In this document: in pieces, positions 43,871 through 51,211 of the stretch | How the letters are laid out: each line of letters begins with the position of its first letter | Numbering within the stretch: the first letter of the stretch is position 1 | DNA from: JAUIIK01 sp041390865 | GTDB lineage: Bacteria > Chloroflexota > Chloroflexia > Thermomicrobiales > CFX8 | Direction: 5' to 3' | Assembly: GCA_041390865.1 (NCBI GenBank) | Contig: JAWKPC010000002.1 | Location: forward strand, 1 to 64,000 | DNA: 64,000 nt | The notes under the pieces: model-generated | Database searches by the model: none | What the model was told of the DNA's origin: nothing | Seen by the model: the letters and a program-made list of their open reading frames with translations, nothing else | Program-made: the position numbers and the translations under genes

Positions 43871-45819
43871 ATGCTGGCGGGCATCGTCCGGCCGCCTCCG
43901 ACATCGATCGACGTTAGCGTTGTTCAGGAAGGGCAGATCCCTGGTCGCATGGATACCCTGACGAGGTCCGCCAAATTCTTCATCAGCGCCACGGCACTTT
44001 CCGCCCTGGCGCTGACTGCGTTCCTCGTGCTCGCCGAAGGATTGCCATCGGGAAGTGACGTTCCACGGTTCGCATTCATCATCGGGATCACCATCCTCGC
44101 CTACCGGTTTCACGTCAGCTTCGGATTCAAACGCCGGATCTATCTCGACGTCGTCGCGATCACCTGCGCCGCCCTGGTACTTGACCCGGGTGCGGCGGCG
44201 CTGGCCATCGGCATCGGCGCGATGACCGGCCAGATCCTGCGCGGTCCGATCTGGGATGAAGCCACATTTAACGCGAGCCAGGCCATGCTCCAGGCACTCG
44301 CCGGCGGATTCCTACTCCACCGGCTCGGCTGGAGGATGGACGATTTGACCGGCGATCCTGCCTGGATGATCGCGGCCATGGCCGTCTTTCTGATGACGAT
44401 CTATACGGTTAACAGCGTCATGCTGGCAAGCATTATCGGTCTCCAGAGCGGCATCCCGATCCACAGGGTGCTCGTCGAGAGCGGGACATCAAGCGTCGAG
44501 TTCGTGAGCCAGGCAACCCAGGTCGGCGCAGGCATCTTCTCCGGACTGCTTCTGACGACGAGCCTGTGGCTGGGGTCGCTCGTGCTCGTACCCTTTGCCG
44601 CTCTCTACTTCATCCTTCGTCGGAACGTCCAGCACCAACGACACACGATCGTCGGGATGCTCGATACGCTCGCCGACCTGGTCGACTTTCGAGATCCCTA
44701 CACCGCGACGCACGCCCGCCAGGTCGCGGAAATCGCCCGGTCGATCGCGGTCGAGATGGGGCTACCGAAAGAACAGGTCGACCTCATCACGATGGCGGCG
44801 AGGCACCACAATCTCGGTAGTCTCACGATCGCGGATCCCGCCCAGGACACACTCGGCAGCCTCCACTCGGACGCCTGGAACACGATGCGCCAGGTTCCGT
44901 CGATGAGCGCCGCCCTGCTGTACCAGTTCCCGGACACGACGCTTGCCGGCACGCTGGTCAAACATCATCTGGAGCGCTACGACGGTGAGGGCTATCCGGA
45001 CGGCCTGTCCGGCGACGGCATCCCGCTGGGGTCTCGAATTCTCGCCGTGGCAGACAGTATCGACGCCATGATGCGGCACCGCCCCTACCGTCCGGCGCTA
45101 AGCCAGGATGAGATTCGTTCCGAACTTGAGCGATTTCGCGGTTCGCAGTGGGATCCGGAGATCGTCGATGTCGCGCTGGATCTGATAGACCGGGGCCTGA
45201 TCAGCATCAACCGTCAGGCTGATTTCACGGATGAGGGTTTGCTGTCACGCGGCCCAGCCTCGACCCGACCATTGAGCAGCAGATCCAGCATCAGGCCTTC
45301 CACGATCCGCTCACCGACCTCCCGAATCGGCTGCTCTTGATGACGCGGCTGGCGAGAAGCCTGACCGGAGGAGGAAAAGGATTCGCTGTCCTCTTCATCG
45401 ATCTCGACGGGTTCAAAGAGGTCAACGATCTGCTCGGGCACCGTGCCGGAGACAGAATTCTGATCAACGCCAGCGCGCGGATGAGGAACGAACTCCGAAC
45501 CAACGACTTCCTGGCACGGCTCGGCGGCGACGAATTCGTCGCGATCCTCTGGGACGTACCGACACCGGAGGGGGCCGAGGATGTTGGCCGGAGGATCATC
45601 GGCTCGCTCAAAGCGCCCTTCTCCGACGCGCCGACATCCGTCAATCTGGCGGCGAGCGTCGGGATCGCCATCGCCGTACCCGGAGTGGACACCCCCGACG
45701 GCGTCCTGCACCGGGCTGATGGCGCGATGTATGACGCGAAGCGAAGCGGAAAAGGTCGGGTGCGGACCGCGAGCGCCGATGAAGCTCGCCGGGAACTCGC
45801 CGACCTTCTGACCGGCTAG
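43871..45819 (+). CDS. Membrane HD-GYP/GGDEF cyclic-di-GMP protein, one frame break
   Basis: About 649 residues if one missing base near 45256 is restored. Residues 30-250 hold about six hydrophobic segments (MASE-like sensor). Residues 260-430 are an HD-GYP domain: GYP motif HHLERYDGEGYPDGLSGDGI is intact, but the HD motif is HHNLGSL (residues 312-318) instead of HDIGK, so the metal-ligand Asp and Lys are lost. Coding then shifts frame and continues as a GGDEF domain (QHQAFHDPLTDLPNRLLL, then LARLGGDEFVAILWD), with an intact active site and a likely normal cyclase. The pair probably makes rather than breaks cyclic-di-GMP. ATG 43871 or a later Met (43950) is the start. Confidence 0.85.
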
Positions 45820-45828
45820 AGCCGACCG

Positions 45829-46383
45829 CTAGTCGTCGGGGAACTCGGTTTCCTTGTTCGGATACTTCTTTTCGCCGGCTCGAATCGGCACTTGAAGCCA
45901 GTTGCTGAACGGCGGCAGTGTGCAGGTCCAGTTGTCGTTGTACTGGCAATAGGGCCCGTAGGCGTAGTTGAAGTCGACGACGAGCTTGCCGTCCGGGCGT
46001 TCCTGAGGGTCGACGGTACGGCCGGCTCCATAGGTCGACGCGCCGCTCGTCGCGTCCTTGAACGGAATCAACAATCGCCCGCGTCCCGGCTCGCGGAACA
46101 CGGTCAGAACGACCGGCGAACCATCGACCTCGAACGCGATCTGACTATGGGGGATGTACTCGACGGTCGTGCCGCTCGTCGTGCCCAGTTCGACCGGTGT
46201 GTGATCAATCTCCATGTCCGGCACTAGCTCGAACCGCAGGTCGGGGTTCTCGTCGTAATAGTCGAGCGGGACGAACGACTCTTTCTGAGTGTCGGTCAAC
46301 GGTGAACTCTCGTGCGTTCGCATGAACTCGTCTCGCCGGTCTCGAAATCGCTTGAGCCGTTCAGCCTGTCGGGTGGCGGTCAT
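45829..46383 (-). CDS. DUF1684 family protein
   Basis: A 184-residue protein of the DUF1684 family, identified by FVPLDYYDENPDLRF (about 38), the central beta-rich part, and the terminal motif DFNYAYGPYCQYNDNWTCTL with PIRAGEKKYP. The function is unknown; no catalytic site is clear. GAGAGGAG four bases before ATG 46383 defines the start; the frame extends 16 residues upstream without support. It is convergent with the HD-GYP/GGDEF gene. Confidence 0.85.
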   Translation of the reverse strand: MTATRQAERLKRFRDRRDEFMRTHESSPLTDTQKESFVPLDYYDENPDLRFELVPDMEIDHTPVELGTTSGTTVEYIPHSQIAFEVDGSPVVLTVFREPGRGRLLIPFKDATSGASTYGAGRTVDPQERPDGKLVVDFNYAYGPYCQYNDNWTCTLPPFSNWLQVPIRAGEKKYPNKETEFPDD

Positions 46384-46581
46384 TTTGCTCCTCTCTCCCC
46401 TCGGGAGGTCAGCGGTGAAGATCTCTCTCATAGCCTAAAACGCAACGCCGTTCCGGTCCATTCCGGCGCATCGTTAACCAGATCGTACGCGGGTCCCAGT
46501 ACCCGTGACTTTTCTCCCATGTACCGAACCTAAAGATGTATGGGAAGCTAAATATGTCGTTGGTTCCGACCTATCACTGCG

Positions 46582-46627
46582 AGCTAATGGTCGCCTCACC
46601 TCCCTCCGTAGGCGGCCACTAGCTTTT
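46582..46627 (+). terminator. Inverted repeat with T-run
   Basis: AGCTAATGGTCGCC (46582-46595) and GGCGGCCACTAGCT (46611-46624) pair at 12 of 14 positions around a 15-base loop, ending in TTTT on the plus strand. It touches the stop codon of the minus-strand kinase gene. The 46384-46581 stretch upstream is AT-richer and holds no gene I can support. Confidence 0.5.
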
Positions 46628-47516
46628 AAGGCCCCGGAATCGATCCCATCCAGCTTCGAGCGCGAGTTTCGAGAAGATCGAGCGTCGCTGCAAGTGCCTG
46701 CCTGGTCATGGCGTCCATTGAATCCGCCGGCTTCTGACCGAGGTCGTAGACCATTCCGTATCCGGCCCAGGCAAGAAATGGTCGGAACCCGCGGATCGCG
46801 CCCATCTCCGTTCGATAGGCACGATGCCAGGAGGAAATGAACGAGCGCAGAATTGGCCGGGCCATCACGCGAACATCGTCGCGAACCCCCGGCATGAGCC
46901 TGAGTATGAGATAGGTTCTGGCGAGATCGAAGCGCGGATCCCCCCGCCGGGCATTGGTCCAGTCGATCAGTCCGGAGATACGTCCTTCATTGACGAGCAC
47001 GTTCCCGGGATGGAAGTCCAGGTGCACCAGCCGGTCGCCCGGACCGGTCGTCTGAAGCAGGACCGCCCTCAAGCGTTCCGGATATGCCTCCGGGACAGGC
47101 CAATCAAGCGCATGGGCGAGATCCGCCGGCGGCTCGACACGGTGCAAACGGGCTTGCAACCGCCCGAATGCCGCTCCTCCTTCCGCCGCCAGGAAATCGC
47201 CGCCGAGCAACGCCCGGCCCATCTCCTGTCCGTCGATCCAGCGCAACAACTGGAACGCGTGACTTCCGACTACGTCAGACGCGATGACAGTGGCAACCGG
47301 CAGGCCGAATGCCCCTACGTGGCCGATCACCGCCGATTCCCGGCGGACATCGGATTCATCTCCGGCATTGAAGACGCGAAGTGTGTGGGGCCCATCCTCG
47401 AGTTCCACGCGCCAGATTCCCGCACCGCTCCAGCCCCCGGCAATCCTGACCGGAGGAGCGGCCGCCCGCCGGCCGACGGCATCCAGAAGCTCGTTCAACT
47501 CCAGTGCATCCATCAT
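46626..47516 (-). CDS. Aminoglycoside phosphotransferase-like kinase
   Basis: A 296-residue APH/choline-kinase fold protein. The catalytic loop LVHLDFHPGNVLVNEG (about 187-202) carries the HxDxxxxN residues, and GLIDWTNARRGDPRFDLA (about 207-224) supplies the metal-binding Asp. The N-terminal lobe is reduced (GGWSGAGIWRVELED). Such proteins phosphorylate small molecules; resistance is only one possibility. ATG 47516 or 47513 is the start; both sit just after GGAGG. It diverges from the class III aminotransferase. Confidence 0.82.
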   Translation of the reverse strand: MMDALELNELLDAVGRRAAAPPVRIAGGWSGAGIWRVELEDGPHTLRVFNAGDESDVRRESAVIGHVGAFGLPVATVIASDVVGSHAFQLLRWIDGQEMGRALLGGDFLAAEGGAAFGRLQARLHRVEPPADLAHALDWPVPEAYPERLRAVLLQTTGPGDRLVHLDFHPGNVLVNEGRISGLIDWTNARRGDPRFDLARTYLILRLMPGVRDDVRVMARPILRSFISSWHRAYRTEMGAIRGFRPFLAWAGYGMVYDLGQKPADSMDAMTRQALAATLDLLETRARSWMGSIPGP

Positions 47517-47609
47517 GCCTCCAGCCTCGATCCGGGATTGATCTTCATCCGGGAGCCGACTAGACTGCGCCAGATCAGCCTTCCCGGCGCAACTGAAAGG
47601 TAGCCTCAC

Positions 47610-48953
47610 ATGTCCTCAACCGGAACGAAACAGTCACGAGATCGCTACCGATCATCGGGCTCGCGGTCTTCGACATTGCACCAGCGGGCGGTCAGCGTCC
47701 TGCCGGGCGGCAACACGCGCACGACGGTTCATCTCGATCCCTACCCGCCTTATGCGGCGTCGGGCCGGGGTGCTGTCGTCGTCGATGCCGAAGGAGACGA
47801 GCGTCTCGATTTCCTGAACAACTACACCTCGCTGATGCACGGCCACGCCGATCCCGACATCATAGCCGCCGTCACCGAGCAACTGCAGAACGGCACGGCG
47901 TTCTCGATGCCGACAGAGAGCGAAATCGGCCTGGCCGAAATTATCGCCGAGCGCATTCCCTCCGTCGATCAGGTCCGCTTCACGAACTCGGGTACGGAAG
48001 CGGTCATGATGGCGATTCAGGCGGCGCGCGCATTCACCGATCGGCCTATGATCGCGAAATTCGAGGGTTCCTATCACGGCACCTACGACTTCGCCGGCGT
48101 CAGCACGATCATGCCGCGCGACGCCTGGACGGACGACGAGCCGCCTGCCATCCCCTACGCGGCCGGGACTCCGCAGGGAGTCCTCGACAACGTCCGGGTA
48201 CTTCGCTTCAACGATCTCGAGATGGCCGAGCGGGTCATCGACCGAGACGGTGACCGGCTTGCGGCCGTCCTCGTCGACCCGATGCCCTGGCGGATGGGGT
48301 TGATACCCGGAAGCGAGGAATTCCTGAAGGGGCTCCGGGAGCTCACCGAGGCTCATGGCATCGTCCTCATATTCGACGAGGTCATCTCGTTGCGCGCGTC
48401 CTGGAGCGGAGCCCAGGGGCTGATTGGCGTGACCCCCGATCTCACGACGATGGCGAAGATCATCGGCGGCGGATTCCCGGTCGGCGCCGTCGGCGGACGG
48501 GCAGACATCATGGCCGTCTTCGATCCTCGGCAGGGTAAGGCGAAAGTGCCGCACGGCGGGACATTTAGCGCAAACCCGGTCACGATGGTCGCCGGACGGG
48601 TGTCGATGGAGAAGTTCACGAAAGAAGAATCCCAGCGCCTGGACGCTCTCGGGGCATACATCCGGGAAGGGCTGGCGGAAGCGCTGGACGGCGCGCGGAT
48701 TCCAGGCCAGATAACCGGCGCCGGCTCGCTTTTCGGTATCCATCTGAACGACCGGGAGTTGACCGGTTACCAGAGCTGGGAGGGTCCACCGCAAGAGGGA
48801 GCGCTTCGCAGCCGGGTCGCCGGCTCCGTATTCAGCAATGGCGCGGTTCTCGCCCCGTCGCTGACCGGCTGCCTCTCAACCCCGATGACCGAATCCGACG
48901 CCAACACGCTCATCGACGCGTTCAGCGCAGCATTGCGGGAAACAGCCGGATAG
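47610..48953 (+). CDS. Class III aminotransferase (glutamate-1-semialdehyde aminomutase-like)
   Basis: A 447-residue PLP enzyme. Motifs are VRFTNSGTEAVMMAIQAARA (about 127), ILIFDEVISLR (Asp, about 253) and TTMAKIIGGGFPVGAVGG with the Schiff-base Lys (about 280). It resembles HemL and related aminomutases/transaminases of unknown substrate; the absence of neighbouring hem genes argues for the paralogous group. ATG 47610 with GAAAGG upstream is the start. Confidence 0.87.
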   Translation: MSSTGTKQSRDRYRSSGSRSSTLHQRAVSVLPGGNTRTTVHLDPYPPYAASGRGAVVVDAEGDERLDFLNNYTSLMHGHADPDIIAAVTEQLQNGTAFSMPTESEIGLAEIIAERIPSVDQVRFTNSGTEAVMMAIQAARAFTDRPMIAKFEGSYHGTYDFAGVSTIMPRDAWTDDEPPAIPYAAGTPQGVLDNVRVLRFNDLEMAERVIDRDGDRLAAVLVDPMPWRMGLIPGSEEFLKGLRELTEAHGIVLIFDEVISLRASWSGAQGLIGVTPDLTTMAKIIGGGFPVGAVGGRADIMAVFDPRQGKAKVPHGGTFSANPVTMVAGRVSMEKFTKEESQRLDALGAYIREGLAEALDGARIPGQITGAGSLFGIHLNDRELTGYQSWEGPPQEGALRSRVAGSVFSNGAVLAPSLTGCLSTPMTESDANTLIDAFSAALRETAG

Positions 48954-49071
48954 CCCGGGCTATGACCGGACGCGCCTGAATGTCGACCACAACCGGCAAG
49001 CCTCGGCGCACGCTTCTGCCGCTGGTTGATGGTCCGGGATGGGGCGCTCGCAAGCTCCCGATCCCAGCAGA

Positions 49072-49108
49072 GAGAAGCGGCCCGAATGCGCTTCCGGGCC
49101 ACTCTTCT
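49072..49108. terminator. Bidirectional hairpin between convergent genes
   Basis: GAGAAGCGGCCCG pairs with CGGGCCACTCTTCTC (with mismatches) around AATGCGCTTC. It lies between the ends of the class III aminotransferase (plus) and the collagen-like gene (minus). Confidence 0.5.
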
Positions 49109-49137
49109 CAACTGCTGTCTCGATCCTGACAATGCTC

Positions 49138-49779
49138 CTAGGACGATGACGAGCAGAGTACGAAGACGGTCACAAACGCGGGATTGTGCTCGGCGTCATT
49201 GAAGAACTCGACTTCCCAGTAGCCCGGATCATCATCGAGATCGGTCCAGCTCCGCCCGAGCGTGACGAGCGGATTGGTCGACCGGAATCCCCCGGAGACA
49301 GCCACCTCACCCGCCTGACAACTGGCGCGAACGACTGTCCGGTCGCCCGGTGCGATAGTCTCGCTCGCCTCGTATTGAACGAGCGAGACTATCCCTCCCG
49401 GTCCGCGTGGTCCCTGCGGCCCAGCGGGCCCGGCTTCGCCCTGTGGACCGGGCACGCCTTGCGGTCCGGCGGGTCCGGGCTCGCCCTGCTCGCCGGCTTC
49501 ACCGGCCGGCCCCGGTTCTCCGGCCACGCCCGGCGGACCTTCGCGGTTCCACTCGACGGAGTTCTCCCAGGGGAAACAACCGAGACTTGCCCCGACGATC
49601 CGGACGAACCCGAGCCGTTTCGCGGCGCAGGCATGGATCGGCTCGGCCGAACCGTCACCAGCCGCGACGGCGTTAATCCCGAAACCGAGGAAGAGAACGG
49701 TAATGAGCATTATCCCACCAATAGTAAGTCTCATACCGAATCCGATAGAATTCAGTGACGGCGCTCTGGTCTTGCGCAT
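49138..49779 (-). CDS. Exported collagen-like Gly-X-Y protein
   Basis: A 213-residue secreted protein. Residues 1-40 are a signal peptide (MRLTIGGIMLITVLFLGFGI, cleavage near VAAG). A short head domain (IHACAAKRLGFVRIVGASLG, then a Cys and W-N) is the conserved start of bacterial collagen-like proteins. Residues 81-129 contain 16 uninterrupted Gly-X-Y triplets rich in GPA, GEP and GPQ. A beta-type C-terminal domain with two Cys follows (GDRTVVRASCQAGEVAVSGG). Trimeric triple helix at the cell surface is inferred. AGGAGG precedes ATG 49779, in a long structured leader. Confidence 0.88.
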   Translation of the reverse strand: MRKTRAPSLNSIGFGMRLTIGGIMLITVLFLGFGINAVAAGDGSAEPIHACAAKRLGFVRIVGASLGCFPWENSVEWNREGPPGVAGEPGPAGEAGEQGEPGPAGPQGVPGPQGEAGPAGPQGPRGPGGIVSLVQYEASETIAPGDRTVVRASCQAGEVAVSGGFRSTNPLVTLGRSWTDLDDDPGYWEVEFFNDAEHNPAFVTVFVLCSSSS

Positions 49780-50083
49780 CTCCCACCACCTCCTGGCTGT
49801 GGATGTATCGCGAATTCTGCAACGTCTGCATGTTGTTCAGATTGACAGCCGGAGCGCCGCTCCGCCATGACCTCCCGGTCACAACGCGTTGGCAAGGGTC
49901 CCAGGTACCGGACCGGTTAGCCATATGTATCGCGTCTTTTGCTAACAGCACGTAAGAGACACCTCCGTACCAGCCCCCCTGACCAGCTACTACCCGTGAT
50001 TTTCGAGGAATGAAGCCCCGTCCGTGGTACAACAATGGCCGATATCGGCTGCCGCCGGACCGGGAAACATCGTTGGGGGATGC
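49780..50083. other. Structured leader of the collagen-like gene
   Basis: About 300 bases between divergent genes. On the minus strand, upstream of the collagen-like start, several hairpins are lined up: GTTAGC/GCTAAC (49916-49921 with 49941-49946), TGACCTCCCGGTCA (49868-49881) and GGAGCGCCGCTCC (49851-49863). This may be a structured 5' UTR, but no riboswitch class matched. An open frame on the minus strand here (to 50035) has no coding support. Confidence 0.4.
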
Positions 50084-51190
50084 GTGAATCTACAGCTTGC
50101 TATCGTTGGGCTTCCGCAGAGCGGAAAAACAACCGTCTTCAATGCCCTCACCCGCGCCAGCGCTGCCGTTGGAGGCTTCTCGACGGCAAGCGATGAGCCG
50201 AATCTGGCGACGGTCAAGGTCCCGGATAGCCGGATTTCCAAGCTCTCCGAGATTTTCAATCCCAAGCGCGAGGTGTACGCCGACATCCGGTATCTCGATA
50301 TTGCCGGGGTTGCCAAGGGCATAGGCGCCGGAGGCCTGAGTGGCAGGCTGCTCGGATTCCTGCAGGAAGTCTCGGCGCTGATCCTCGTCGTCCGGGCCTT
50401 CGAAGATCCCAACGTCCCGCACCCCGAAGAGCGGGTCGACCCGCTCCGAGATCTCGACACGCTCCTGCTGGAGCTGACCTTCTCCGACCTCGCCATCATC
50501 GAGCGAAGGCTGACGCGGCTCAACGAGATGATCCAGAAGCTGCGCGGGGCCGAGCGCGAGGCCAACGAGCGGGAACGAGAGCTCCTCCTCCGCTGCCAGA
50601 CGGCACTCGAGAACGACACGCCATTGCGGGAAGTCGAGCTCTCGGAAGAAGAGGAGCGGCAGTTACGCGGCTACGGATTCCTGTCCCAGAAGCCGGCGCT
50701 GGTGCTGTTCAACGTGGGTGAAGACCAGCTAGGAGAACCCGCTGAAAAGCTGGTCGCCGAAGCCCGGGAGCGCCACGGAGGCTCGGGCCTTTCGATCGAC
50801 TCGCTGGCGGCGCGGATCGAGATGGAGATCGGCCAGCTCGACGAGGAAGACGCGGAGCTGTTCATGGCTGACCTCGGCATCGAAGAATCCGGGCTCGATC
50901 GGGTTATCCGGCTCTCCTACGATCTGCTGGGGCTGATCACCTTTCTGACCGCCGGGCCGGAAGAAGTCCGGGCCTGGCCGATCCCGCGCGGCATCTCGGC
51001 TGCCGAAGCGGCCGGCGAGATCCACTCCGATATCCAGCGTGGATTCATTCGCGCCGAGATCGTCTCATTCGACGATCTGATCGAAAAGGGCAGTATGGCC
51101 GAATGCCGCAAGGCCGGCCTGCTGCGTGCCGAGGGACGCGGCTACATCATGGAAGACGGCGACGTCACCCACTTCCTGTTCAACGTCTAG
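50084..51190 (+). CDS. YchF/Obg-superfamily GTPase-like ATPase (DUF933 type)
   Basis: A 368-residue protein of the YchF family. The P-loop is GLPQSGKTTVFNALT (about residue 7) instead of the usual GLPNVGKST. A long helical insert (RRLTRLNEMIQKLRGAEREA, about 140-170) and the C-terminal TGS-like domain (FIRAEIVSFDDLIEKG, GRGYIMEDGDVTHFLFNV) complete the fold. YchF binds ribosomes and hydrolyses ATP. The open frame begins at 50024, but GTG 50084 gives VNLQLAIVGLP, the conserved start. It heads a plus-strand run of envelope genes. Confidence 0.87.
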   Translation: MNLQLAIVGLPQSGKTTVFNALTRASAAVGGFSTASDEPNLATVKVPDSRISKLSEIFNPKREVYADIRYLDIAGVAKGIGAGGLSGRLLGFLQEVSALILVVRAFEDPNVPHPEERVDPLRDLDTLLLELTFSDLAIIERRLTRLNEMIQKLRGAEREANERERELLLRCQTALENDTPLREVELSEEEERQLRGYGFLSQKPALVLFNVGEDQLGEPAEKLVAEARERHGGSGLSIDSLAARIEMEIGQLDEEDAELFMADLGIEESGLDRVIRLSYDLLGLITFLTAGPEEVRAWPIPRGISAAEAAGEIHSDIQRGFIRAEIVSFDDLIEKGSMAECRKAGLLRAEGRGYIMEDGDVTHFLFNV

Positions 51191-51211
51191 CGGCGGCCGG
51201 GACGCGCGCTC

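Noticed and set aside
49673..50035. 120-codon minus-strand frame over the collagen-like leader
   Set aside because: Crosses the start of the collagen-like gene in another frame, no motif; hairpins explain the sequence better.
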